Below, in pieces: positions 11,873 through 23,036 of a stretch of DNA of 64,000 nucleotides. Every line of letters begins with the position of its first letter. The first letter of the stretch is position 1. The stretch comes from Manihot esculenta (Eukaryota > Streptophyta > Magnoliopsida > Malpighiales > Euphorbiaceae). The notes below the pieces were generated by a model. That model made no database searches and was not told the origin of the DNA. It saw only the letters and a list, made by a program, of their open reading frames with translations. Location of the stretch: the NCBI RefSeq assembly GCF_001659605.2, contig NC_035177.2:30954136-31018135 (forward strand), written 5' to 3'. Position numbers and translations under genes: made by a program.

Positions 11873-14800
11873 GTGAAGATGCGAGGAACTCGTCGATCCG
11901 CGAGATTGACTGGAGTCCCACCTGTAAGTGAGGGTACAGCTGCTCGTCCACCTGCCTTGCCCTTGGCAAGATCTCACAGGTCAAGCAGGGAAGGAACGTC
12001 ACGAGACCCTAGAAGGTCTTCTGACGAGAGCAGGAGAGGAGTAAACAGAGGGGGAAGGTCAGTAGAAGAAAGAGGTGTGATGGAAGAGGGTCAGAGTAGA
12101 GATGTAAGCATGGGTGTAGGAAGGTCAGAAGAAGGTATGGGGGAATCCCAGGGAGGCATGCAGGCCTCAGGATTTGGCTATCCACCCTTTCCACAGGGCC
12201 CAGAGTATCCGATGGGAGGCACGTCGGATTACTCCAGCTTTGCTCCATATCCACCCTACATGCCATATATGCCCTATCCTTCCTTTTATCCACCATATCA
12301 CATGTATCCACCCCCACCTGTTCATCCAAGTCCAGTACAGCCTGAAGTGAGGGAACCAGTTCCTCCACCACCACCTCCTGAACCAGTAGCCACTGTTGTG
12401 GAAGCACAGCAACCCAGTTCTTCAGGGGGAAGTAAGGTGAAGATGACTGAGTACTTAAAGTTGGATGCTCCTAAATTCAATACAGGAGATGATCCCTTTG
12501 AGTATCTCAGTGCAGTGAGAATGATAACAAGTGAGTTGGGAGCAGATGATGGTAGAGCCATTGAGATGGCAGGGTTCACGTTAAAGTGTAAGAAAGCAAG
12601 AGAATGGTACAAGAACTATGTGGACCCGAGACTTGAGAGTATGACATGGGAAGAGTTCGCCAACGAATTTGCTGGATGGGCTTTTCCTGACAGTTCTAGG
12701 GAACTAAAGGTTGTGGAGTTTGAGCAGTTGCGACAGACGGAGGAGATGAGCGTTGATGCATATACAGATAAGTTCCTGGAATTGTTGCCATATGTCGGTC
12801 AGGCATATGAGACAGATCAGAAGAAGGCAAAGAGATATGCCACAAGGCTTCATCCCAGGTATTTCTCTTTGATTCTTCATGCGGAGAAGGAAAGTTTCCA
12901 CTCTATTGTGGATGCTGCTAGAAAGATGGAGGCTAGTGCCATAAGTCAAGGTGTAGTCACGGCACAGTCTTCTGGTGTTAAACCAGGTTCCTCCTCACAG
13001 AGTACAGTAAGTGCAAGTAAGAAGAGATGGGAGAAATTCAGAGGAAAGAGAGGCAAGGTCTGGAACAGGCTTAAGTCGGGTCTGGGAATGAGTAGTAGTT
13101 TCAGTTCTGGCGCAGAGTTTCCAGTATGCAAGAGGTGTGGCAAACAGCATAGAGGAGCTTGTCAGTTGGGATCTACAGCCTGCTATAGATGTGGGCAGGA
13201 GGGACATTATGCACGAGAATGTCCTCAGGCGACTTTGGTTGCACCATCCCAGCAGATGAGTACGGGCAGTGTAGTCCAGCCCGTAGTTTCCGCCATACCA
13301 CCAAGCAGTGGTAGAGGAAGAGGAAGAGGGGCAGCCTCTTCATCAGGGATGGGTTCCCGAGGTGCAGGTCCGTCAGCCCCAGCACGGATTTTCACCCTGA
13401 CTCAGCAGGAGGCAGACACGTCGAACACGGTGGTGTCAGGTAATCTCATCATTGGGTGTTCCGAGGTGTATGCTTTAATGGACCCCGGTGCTTCTCACTC
13501 TTTCATTTCTTCTAGAGCTGCAGAGAGGTTGGGTCTGATAGTGTCTGAGTTAGAGTGTCCTCTATGGGTCAGTGGACCCAAATGTGATCCATCTTTGGCA
13601 GAGTCAGTCTGTCGGTTCAGTCCCGTGTGCATAGAGGGTAGATACCTTCCAGCTGACCTGGTGGTTCTAGAGTTGACAGATTTTGATGTCATTCTAGGGA
13701 TGGATTGGTTATCTACGTATGATGCTACCCTGAACTGTAGAGATAAGGTAGTCAGTGTCAGAGACCAGGATGGGTCAGAGTGTGTCTTCAGAGGAGACAG
13801 GAGAGGGACACCTAGGGGTTTGATATCAGCCCTCCAGGCTCGTAGAATGTTAAGGAAGGGGTGTCAGGGGTTCCTAGCTTATGTGAGAGAGCTAGACAGT
13901 CAGGTTAGGGAACCATCCTCAGTACCAGTTGTTAGAGACTTCCCAGATTTGTTTCCTGAAGAGCTTCCAGGACTACCACCGGATAGGGAAATAGAGTTCG
14001 AGATTGAGTTGATGCCCAATGCCAGACCGATCTCTATTCCTCCCTATAGGATGGCACCAGCAGAGTTGCGAGAGTTGAAAGAACAGTTACAGGATTTGGT
14101 AGCTAAGGGTTTCATCCGCCCGAGTACCTCACCCTGGGGTGCTCCAGTATTATTTGTCAGAAAGAAGGATGGACCTCTGAGACTTTGTGTCGACTACAGA
14201 CAGTTGAACAAAGTCACTATCAAAAATAAGTATCCATTACCCAGGATCGATGATCTATTCGACCAGCTGGCAGGAGCAGGTTGTTTTTCAAAAATAGATC
14301 TGAGATCTGGATACCACCAGTTGAAGATCAGGGAAGGAGATGTATCCAAGACTGCTTTCAGAACCAGATATGGGCATTATGAGTTCCTTGTGATGCCGTT
14401 CGGGTTGACTAACGCCCCTGCAGCATTCATGGATCTCATGAACAGAGTTTTCAGGGAGTACTTGGATCGTTTTGTGATCGTCTTTATTGATGATATCTTG
14501 GTGTACTCCAGGAATGCAGAGGACCATGCCCAGCATCTGCGGATAGTGCTGCAAACCTTGAGAGAGCATGGCTTGTATGCCAAGTTCTCCAAGTGCGAGT
14601 TCTGGCTAAGGAGCATTTCCTTTTTGGGACATGTTGTATCAGAGGACGGTATATCAGTAGATCCCAAAAAGGTAGAGGCAGTAGCCAACTGGCCTACACC
14701 CACTACAGTGACAGAGATCAAGAGTTTTCTGGGTTTGGCAGGCTACTATCGGAGGTTCGTTCAGGACTTCTCGAAGATAGCTGCTCCTATGACCAGACTG

Positions 14801-16825
14801 ACCAGAAAGAATCAGAAATTTGTGTGGTCAGAGGAATGTAATGAGAGTTTTGCGGAGTTGAAGCGACGGTTAACTTCAGCACCGGTGTTAGCTCTGCCGA
14901 TCAGTGATGAAGATTTCACAGTGTTCTGTGATGCATCCCGAGTGGGATTAGGTTGTGTGTTGATGCAGAATGACCGAGTGATAGCTTATGCTTCTAGACA
15001 GCTGAAGAAGCACGAGCTGAATTACCCGACACACGATCTTGAGATGGCAGCTGTGATCTTTGCACTTAAGATGTGGAGGCATTACCTCTATGGGGTAAAA
15101 TGTGAGATCTATACGGATCATAAGAGCCTGCAGCACATCTTAAGTCAGAGAGAGTTAAACTTGAGGCAGAGACGGTGGGTAGAATTGCTCAGTGATTATG
15201 ATTGAAAAATCCAGTATCATCCGGGCAAGGCTAATGTTGTAGCTGATGCATTAAGCCGAAAGTCACTTGGCAGTTTATCCCACATTGCAGTAGAGAGAAG
15301 ACCGGTGGTGAAGGATTTTTACAAGCTCGTGGAAGAAGGGGTACAGTTGCAGTTATCTGGTACAGGTGCGTTGATCGCACAGATGAGAGTAACACCAGTG
15401 TTTCTAGAGCAAGTGGCTCTGAAACAGCACGAAGACCCCGAGTTAGTAAAGATTGCCAGGACTGTTCAGTCGGGCAACAGTGCAGAGTTTAGATTTGACG
15501 GAGAGGGGATTCTTCGGCACGGTAAGAGGTTATGTGTACCAGATGATAGCAGTTTGAAAGCCGACATTATGAGGGAAGCTCATAATACGCGGTATAGTAT
15601 TCACCCGGGAGCCACCAAGATGTATCAAGATCTGAGAAGGGTGTATTGGTGGCCAGCAATGAAGAGAGAAGTGGCACAGTTTGTGTCAGCCTGCGAGACA
15701 TGTCAAAGGGTGAAGCTAGAGCACCAGAAGCCGGCTGGAATGCTTAACCCACTGCCAATTCCAGAATGGAAATGGGAGAACATAGCTATGGATTTTGTAG
15801 TGGGGTTACCGGCGACGTCTAACAGACTAGACTCCATATGGGTGATTGTGGATAGACTCACTAAATCTGCTCACTTCATTCCAGTCAGGAGTAACTACTC
15901 TGTAAACAAGTTGGCGCAGGTGTATGTAGACGAGATAATAAGGTTGCATGGAGTTCCAGTGTCGATAGTATCAGATCGAGGACCTCAGTTCACCTCCAGG
16001 TTTTGGCGGAGTCTGCAGAACGAAATGGGCACAAGGTTGGATTTCAGCACTGCTTTCCATCCACAGACAGACGGTCAGTCAGAGAGGACCATCCAGACCA
16101 TTGAAGATATGCTGAGAATGTGTGTGTTAGACTTTGGCGGTTCTTGGAGGCAGCATCTACCTCTGGTGGAGTTTGCCTACAACAACAGCCATCATGCTAG
16201 CATAGGGATGGCTCCTTATGAAGCTTTGTATGGGAGGAAGTGCCGAACACCTGTTTGCTGGGAAGAGGTAGGAGAGAAAACTCTTGCAGGGCCAGAGTTA
16301 GTTGAGATAACCAGCAAGTTAGTGCCTATCATCAGAGAGAGGATCAGAACAGCTGTAAGCAGACAGAAAAGCTATGCAGACATCCGTAGGAAGCAGATAG
16401 AGTTCCAGGAGGGGGATATGGTATTGCTTAAGGTGTCTCCGATGAAGGGAGTGGTTCGCTTTGGAAGGAAGGGTAAGCTAGCCCCACGATACATTGGTCC
16501 CTTTGAGATCTTGCAGAGGATCGGGCCTGTATCGTATAAGCTAGATTTACCGGCTTCTATGGAAAGAATTCACCCGGTATTCCATGTTTCTCTGTTGCGA
16601 AAGTTTGTGTCAGATCCAGAGAAAGTTCTTAGTGAACCTGAGGTGGAAATCTTAAGTGATCTCACCTATGTAGAGCAGCCAGTGCGGATCCTTGACACCT
16701 AGATCAGAAAGCTGAGAAACAAGGAGATACCAATGGTGAAAGTTCTGTGGAACCACCACAACCTAGAAGAGTGCACTTGGGAGACTCGGGAGTCCATGCT
16801 CCAGCAATACCCATATCTGTTTTAA
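11873..16825 (+). pseudogene. gag-pol polyprotein of element A with two premature stops
   Basis: One frame of 1651 codons encodes gag, protease, reverse transcriptase, RNase H, integrase and a chromodomain-like tail. The Pro-rich N-terminus is followed by the gag core. The zinc knuckle is C437-C440-H445-C450. Protease has a DPGA motif at about 537. The reverse transcriptase active site FIDD lies at 871-874, and the RNase H FCDAS Asp at 1020. The integrase HHCC zinc region starts near H1237, and the acid triad is D1307, D1368 and E1404. Codon 1111 (15203-15205) is TGA where the related element at 62 kb has TGC, cutting the chain at the end of RNase H. Codon 1610 (16700-16702) is TAG where the relative has CAG, removing the chromodomain-like end. 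The rest of the frame is open, so read-through or trans-complementation is possible but unproven. Confidence 0.92.
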
Positions 16826-16890
16826 GGTTAGTTTTTCCCCTTTTCTATGTGTTTATGTTGTGTTAGGGACATTCGGGGACGAATGTTCTT

Positions 16891-16903
16891 AAGGGGGGGA
16901 GAA
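16891..16903 (+). promoter_or_regulatory. Polypurine tract of element A
   Basis: AAGGGGGGGAGAA abuts the TG of the 3' LTR. This is the standard site for plus-strand DNA priming. The same tract, reversed, is next to the LTR at 60793-60806. Confidence 0.9.
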
Positions 16904-19057
16904 TGTAATACCCGGCTCGAGTCCGGCATCGGAATTCCTGTAGTCCGGTGGAATCTTGGGTGTCGGAACCCTCGAGAAGGGTAATGCATATGTTTTCCAA
17001 GGTATTTTCACTTGTTTTCATGTTTTGAAGTGTGAAAAGCATTGAGTTTTGAAAGAAAAGCAACAAGGGAGAAATGTAAAGGTTCGGCCGCCGAAGGTCA
17101 CTTTCGGCCGCCGAACATTGCATGGTTGCGGCTTCACGTTCGGCTGCCGAAGGTGGTCTGGCCAGCCACCTATAAAAGGGCCAAAGGTCGGTGAGAGGAG
17201 GGTATTTTCTCCTCCACTTGCAGCCAGAGGTGAGTTTCAGCCTCTCCACGTTGACTTTCATGTTTTTCATGATTTTCATCAAATCTTTCAAGAGTTTTAA
17301 GAGTTTTGGTGATTTATGAAGGGTTTGAGAAAAAGAAACAAGTTTTGAAGCTTGGAGCTTTGGAAGAGCTTTTCTTCATATCTCCACGTTAGGACCCTTC
17401 ATCCTTACGTTGTGTAAGAGGTAAGTGAAGATCCTGAGCTTCTTTGATGATTTTGCAAGGTTTTATAAAGTTTGTATGGGTAGTATGCATGTTTAGGTTT
17501 AGGTGAGGTTTTGGTGATTTGTGGTGTTCCAGCATGTGTAAGTGTTATGTGCTATGTTTGTTTGGGGTTTTAGGGTAGTTTGAGACCCCTTTGGGCATAT
17601 CTATGTGTATATGCTAGTTGGGAGTAGTTGCTATGCATGTTTGTAGGTTTTTGGGCAAAGTTTGCATGAAACAGAGCAGGGTTCTGTCCTTCGGGCAAAA
17701 CCAGGTTCGGCCGCCGAAGGAAGGTTCGGCCGCCGAACCCTTTGTGGAGGCAGTTCGGCTGCCAAAGGTTGCCCCCGAAAGCAAGGCTTTCGGTTTAGAA
17801 AGAGCCTTTCGGCCGCCGAAAGAGGGAGTTCGGCCGCCGAAAGTGTGTGAGTTTCGTCTCTGGACGAGACCTTCGGCCGCCGAAGGTGCCGCCGAACATG
17901 CATGAGTTTCGTCTCTGGAGTGGGGTTTCGGCCGCCGAACCTGCCGCCGAAAGTGCCCTGTCCAGCTTTCTTTTGCATGTTTTATGTGATGGTTTTAGGA
18001 TTGTTTAGAGGGGTTTTGGGGCGTTTCTTAGAGATGTTCTTGAGTGAGTTTGGTCCCTCATTTGAGTCCACCTGTGTAGGTACGGACCAGAGGAATCAGG
18101 GAAATCAGCAGTGAGTCCAGTGTCAGAACCTGCAGTGTCAGTGCAAAGATAACCAGAGGTGAGTGGAATTTAACGTAATGTTTTAATATGATATGATAAC
18201 TGAGATTTTCTCATGCTTCATGCATCATGACTATGCTATAGGGTGAGTGCATTAGTGTACACAAAGATGATGCATTGCATTTATCCTTGTACTTGGCATT
18301 GCTCCTTGTACATTGCTTATGTGAGACGGCACGGACTTCGTGAGGATTCATTAGCCCTCAGAGGAAGACCTGGAACAGCCCTACGGGGACCAGGCACAAC
18401 AGAAAAACCTGGAACAGCCCTACGGGGACCAGGCACATGGTACTTAGGTACCCCAGATTAGATAGAGGGATTTTTGATCCGTCCGGCCGAGGTGATGTGC
18501 TTATATGTTGCATTCCATGAGCGCATGTGTTATCACCTGTTATTTTATTATTCTACTCACTGGGCTATCGTAGCTCATCCCTCTCCCCTAACTCCAGTTG
18601 TGCAGGTTCAGAGGTCAGAGAGAACTCAGCAGGGTACAGGAAGAGTACAGAGTTTTGTAATAGCTAGCGTGGACATGTCATTGTATAGAGATAGTGTATA
18701 TGTATAGAATGGTGTTTGATTTATAAGACTTGTAATCCCTTTGTAGCGTCACATGATCAGTTTATGTATGTTTCTTTATTGTTGTATGTTTATGAGCAAA
18801 ACCAGGCTTAACATGATGAGTTTGATCCGCCTAGGGCCATGAGGAGCTCTAGTAGGGATTAGTAGAGAATAGAAAGATTGCATGCACATGGTAAGCCTTG
18901 GAATGAAGAAAAGTTTTATGTTTTTACAGCAAATGTATGATCATGTATGGGATTTCACAGGTATACAGACAGAATAGCAGGCTTACTACGGGTCCCGGCG
19001 ACCTTAAGTCGATCTGGATCCTAGTGCCGGTGGCAGTTCGGTTTTCGGGCTGTTACA
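16904..19057 (+). repeat. 3' LTR of element A
   Basis: Same length (2154 bases) and apparently the same sequence as 9503-11656. It is followed directly by the AAAAG target duplication. It contains the same motif cluster (17083-17939) and local 31-base repeat. Confidence 0.93.
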
Positions 19058-19099
19058 AAAAGAATCTGCAGTCTATCTGTAACTGTTACAGATAAAGCA

Positions 19100-19330
19100 C
19101 TCTATCACATAGATATTTGAGTACCTGCGAGATTGTAATAGTTGATTATGAACACAACTCTATCACATAAGATATTTGAGTATCTGCGAGATTGTGATAG
19201 TTGGTTATGAACACAACTCTATCACATAAGATATTTGAGTATCTGCGAGATTGTGATAGTTGGTTATGAACACAACTCTATCACATAAAATATTTGAGTA
19301 TCTACAAGATTGTGATAGTGGGTGATAAAC
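19100..19330 (+). repeat. Four-copy tandem repeat (59-bp) within family B LTR copy 1
   Basis: Units beginning CTCTATCAC start at 19100, 19158, 19217 and 19276. Copies two and three are almost identical and copies one and four slightly diverged. The equivalent part of the second family B copy (about 36790-36900) shows no such array, so the expansion is specific to this copy. Confidence 0.88.
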
Positions 19331-20189
19331 ATAACTCTTTTATGAAAAGAATTGTGGGAAAACAAAAAGACTTAAAACGTATAAAACTCCAGCTGCGAAT
19401 GTAGGGGTTAACGCTTTTGGAAAAATTATTTTGAGCTGCAGATTGGAAAAGCACATGGTTTATCCATCTTTGAGAGAGCTAGCACTCTAGAAGGATAAAA
19501 GAGGTTTGTGTGGATACCATTGAGGGTGTTCGTTGAAAAAGCAGCACCTTGAGTTCGGGATTGCATCTTCTTGTCGAGTCTAATAGGTTAGTCTTGTATC
19601 ATTCTTTTTGAAATAAACGAAGCACTTGGATCCTGGTAGGGAAACAAAGTTTTTTTTTTTAATTTTTCGCTGCGTGTTTTGAGTTGCAGTAATCTCTTGG
19701 TTTCCTAACAATTTGGGCCCACAGCCTAGTAGTTACTCGCCTTTCGATATAAAATAACTTTAAAGAAATTTTTATATGGGACTATCCCTGTTGTCGAGTC
19801 TGGATGAAACTCACCTTATGTGCGGATATCCCATGCCTTAGACGCTTGTGTGGGACTAACACTCGCTCATTGAGCCTGGTGGGTATCCAATTTATGGTCT
19901 GGCCTCGTGGTCTTGATTACAAGATCAGAGCTTATTTTTTCGGCCTGACTTATACTCGTTCTGTGGCCCACATCATCAAATGCCTTAGAACTTTTTTGTC
20001 TGCGACTAATACTCGATCAGTCAGACTGGCGTATATCTGCCTTGCGGCCTGGCATTAAATACTCTTAAAAACTTCTTGTGAAGTGGGACTAACACCCGAT
20101 ATGCAGGCCTGACTGATTCCGAACTTATGGCATTATTTTAGTGGGACTAACACCCAGTCTTTTGGCCTGATGGATTTTTTATTATGACC

Positions 20190-20690
20190 TAGAAGCTTTA
20201 TTTATATGGGTCCGACGTCCAGTCTTCCAGCGTGATGGATTCCCGACTTATTGGCCTAGAAGCTTTCGTTTATATTTCTACGGTCCAATGCCCAGACTTC
20301 CGGCCTAATGGATTCCTGACTTATTGGCCTAGAAGCTTTTGTTTATATTTCGCGGTCCAACGCTCGGACTTCTAGCCTGACACAGATTCCCAACTTATTG
20401 GCCTAGAAGCTTTTGTTTATATTTTCTTGGTTCAACACCTAGACTTCTAGCCTGACGGATTCCCAACTTATTAGCCTAGAAGCTATTGTTTATATTTTCG
20501 CAGTCCGACTCCTAGACTTCTGGCCTGACGGATTTTCGACTTATTGGCCTAAAAGCTATTGTTTATATTTCTGTGGTCCAACACCTAGAATTTTGGCCTG
20601 ACGGATTCCCGACTTATTGACCTAGAAGCTTTTGTTTATATGGGTTCGATGCCTGGTCTTTGATGAATGCTCTTTAAACTTTTTGGAGAA
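20190..20690. repeat. 73-bp tandem array of the Tat-like element
   Basis: The anchor AGAAGC (or a one-base variant) recurs at 20191, 20258, 20331, 20405, 20478, 20551 and 20624, giving a period of about 73 bases over seven to eight diverged units. Looser related units extend left to about 19780. Tandem arrays in this region are typical of Tat/Ogre elements. Here the array lies directly between gag and the antisense ORF, where pol would normally stand. Confidence 0.8.
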
Positions 20691-20947
20691 GATAACCCTA
20701 TCGGTCCTTTATCACTGAATCACAACACATAAAATAAAAATATCTCGTTAACTGTTATTGATAAAATTCTCAGATTACAAATATTCTATGACTCGGCTAT
20801 CTTACTTGGCCAACTTACAAGACCTTGGGCAAATAACCTTCGAGACCCTAAATAGTCCCTTCCAGTTTCCACCTAGCTTACTAGACCGCCCGCTACACCT
20901 TCTATGATTTGCTTATTTTCCTTGATCATCCTTAGGTCTTTCTGCAA

Positions 20948-22902
20948 TTACATAATAGTCCCCACAAGTTCCCTGTCAGAGGTGGTCTCGTGAGTTGTTG
21001 CCTTGGGTTCAAATCTCCTCTTTTCCCTAACCTTTTTGGTGAATTTCTGGAGTGTGTCATCCCTTGTTAACCTTTTGATCTCGTCTTTTAGCTGTCTGCA
21101 CTCCTCTGTCGTATGCCCGTAGTCTTCGCAAAAACGGTAGTACTTGGTCCTATCTCGCTTTCTGGCTCTCTCTGGATTGAACTTGGTAGGCCACCTGACC
21201 TCTTTATCGTTCTTCCTGATCCACATTAGAATACATGTTCATGAGTCATTCAATAGAGTATATTCTTAATACTTACTTTGATCATCCCTCCTTCGGGAGA
21301 CGGGGTAACTTCTGTGGTCTCTTTTATATTCTCGTCCCTCTGACTTTCGGTTTGCTTTTAACCTGTCCTTTTGTCCTCTCTCAATATTTGGACCTCGTCA
21401 TCCGGCCTGATGAATTTCCGGGCTTTGTCCATTAGCTATTGCTATGTAGCAGCTAGGCTCTTAATTAGGAAATCCATGAATTTGGCGTTGTGTGTGAAAC
21501 AGCCCGGCCCAAACTGGCCCAAATAACTTTTGGATCCACTTTCCACTTGGCCCAAAATGGTTAACCCAAGTTGTTTAGTAGTTTCGTACTAGCTATTATA
21601 TACAATTCAATTTTTTTCAAATCTTCCGATGTGGGACAGAACAGCTGCCGCAAATCCGCAAGCAGGCAGCTAACCGTTACACTTGGTCCCGCTAAATTTA
21701 CGATGTCCTCGTCGCAACTGGATGGATACAAGCCCCCAAATTGCTAACCAGGACCGGACCCTTGGGTATTGTGGTTCGCTAGTACCTCGGGTGGCTCCAC
21801 CTCGTCTCCAACGGGTAACCCTTTCCTCGCAGGCCCACTAGCTCCGCACAATTTGTCTGACCCAGGGTGGCTCTGATACCAATTAAAACAGCCGAGCTCA
21901 AACTGGCCCAAATAACTTTTGGACCCACTTTTCACTTGGCCCAAAATGCTTAACCCAAGTTGTTTAGTAGTTTCGTGCTAGCTATTATATACAATTCAAT
22001 TTTTTTCAAATCTTCCGATGTGAGACGAAACAGCTGCCGCAAATCCGCAAGCAGGCAGCTGACCGTTACAGTGTGTCCCTTTTTTTAACACTTCACATGT
22101 TATCTCATGATTTAATTCTTCCATTTGTATTGCTTCTGCGTTGAAATGTGAGATAAAGCTCCTTAAAGACTCACCCTCTCCTTGGTGGATCTTCCGCAAG
22201 TCAGAGGAGAGCTTTTTTAAAGATATACAAGTAATAAATTTGGATTTAAATAATATAGTGAATTGCGTAAAATTATGAATTAAACCTAGGTTTAGATGTT
22301 GGTACTACTTATGAGTCAAACCTATAAGTGTTGATGGAAACACTTGACACACCATGAAGTCGTTAACATTCTGAAGCTGCATGGTTATCCTAAATATCAC
22401 CAAATGACTTCTGAGATCTGTTGTTCTATCATTTTATCCAAGCTAGGCAGCTTGAATTTGGTTGAGAATGTTTCCGCAAATTTTTCTTCCAAAAGAGATG
22501 AGGTACCATCCAAGTCAAAATTGTCCTCTTGCTCCTTCTGATACCTTTGAACAGCCCATACCAGCTTCCAATCTACGCCTTTCAAAGTATTATCTGATTC
22601 TTCTTCTAATTCAACTTTTCCTTTGGACCGTTCTCGATAGCCTCTATCCGAGTCTTCAGAGTGTCAATAGAGGCTTCCTCCCTTCCTCTGGAAGCCATGA
22701 CTGATGCCTCCCCCTAAGCCTTATACTGCTCGAGAGTAGCCTGTAACTTTTGAATGTGTTGGATCACTTGCTCATTGTTCAGGTTGTTAAAATCTGCTTC
22801 ATTAACCACTAGGAGCATGTTTTGTCTATTGCCAAGAGCGGAAGAAATGATAATTCCCTCATTTGTAGCAATATTAGCAGCAACTTTTAAACTTTTGGTC
22901 AT
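20948..22902 (-). pseudogene. gag of the Tat-like element, broken and split by a TRIM
   Basis: Minus-strand pieces read 22902-22714 (N-terminus), 22585-22397, 22199 to about 22080 and 21226-20948. A segment around 22199-22090 has the E-G-E-S-L-R-x-F and F-N-A-E-A pattern of Ty3/gypsy gag. The 21226-20948 piece has a zinc-knuckle-like YGHTTEEC motif with the usual first ligands altered (Cys to Tyr, His to Cys), followed by a basic Arg/Lys-rich stretch. Stops and frameshifts separate the pieces. The TRIM at 21495-22070 sits between the last two. No pol frame follows to the left. Confidence 0.65.
21495..22070 (-). mobile_element. TRIM (terminal-repeat retrotransposon in miniature)
   Basis: Two direct repeats of 187 bases (21495-21681 and 21884-22070, about 93% identical by eye) flank 202 bases of non-coding DNA. 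The reverse of the Met-tRNA primer-binding site, GCTCTGATACCA, lies at 21870-21881, two bases inside the right repeat, so the element reads on the minus strand. A perfect target duplication GTGTG flanks it (21490-21494 and 22071-22075). It has no coding capacity and would depend on enzymes from other elements. It interrupts the old gag. Confidence 0.93.
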
Positions 22903-22993
22903 TTTGAGAGAGAAAAAGAGAGAGATTTCTTTCTCAGAGAAAATAAATAAGAAACTGATTTTAATACAAATGAACCGAGAGATTTTAATGGAT

Positions 22994-23011
22994 ATCCCGG
23001 CAATAGAACCA
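22994..23011 (-). promoter_or_regulatory. Primer-binding-site-like sequence of the Tat-like element
   Basis: On the minus strand the sequence TGGTTCTATTGCCGGGAT resembles the TGG...TTGCCGGGG site common in Tat/Athila-type gypsy elements. It lies about 25 bases from the 5' LTR end as I place it. That is farther than usual, so either the LTR end or the site is imprecise. Confidence 0.4.
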
Positions 23012-23036
23012 AATGATGTTGCTCAAAATAAATAGA

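Larger units (their letters stand above)
9503..19057 (+). mobile_element. Full-length young Ty3/gypsy element, Tekay/Del-like (element A)
   Basis: The element is 9555 bases long, with 2154-bp LTRs at 9503-11656 and 16904-19057 and a perfect target duplication AAAAG (9498-9502 and 19058-19062). Features run LTR, primer-binding site (11660), gag-pol (11873-16825), polypurine tract (16891-16903), LTR. Every translated segment I compared between the two LTRs is identical at a constant offset of 7401 bases, so the insertion is very recent. Gene order PR-RT-RNaseH-INT and a C-terminal chromodomain-like segment place it among chromoviruses, most like Tekay/Del. The polyprotein carries two nonsense codons. 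The empty site is seen in the family B paralogue near 36933. Confidence 0.92.
6003..19710 (+). mobile_element. Solo LTR of family B, copy 1, split by two later insertions
   Basis: The LTR begins TGTTAGTG at 6003 and ends CCTAACA at 19710. It is present in three pieces: 6003-6706, 9263-9502 and 19063-19710, about 1.59 kb in total. No coding region accompanies it. Flanking 5-mers are ATTCG (5998-6002) and ATTTG (19711-19715), an imperfect target duplication differing by one C/T. A second, inverted copy at 36379-37892 aligns across both insertion points and shows them empty. I do not recognise the family. Confidence 0.75.
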
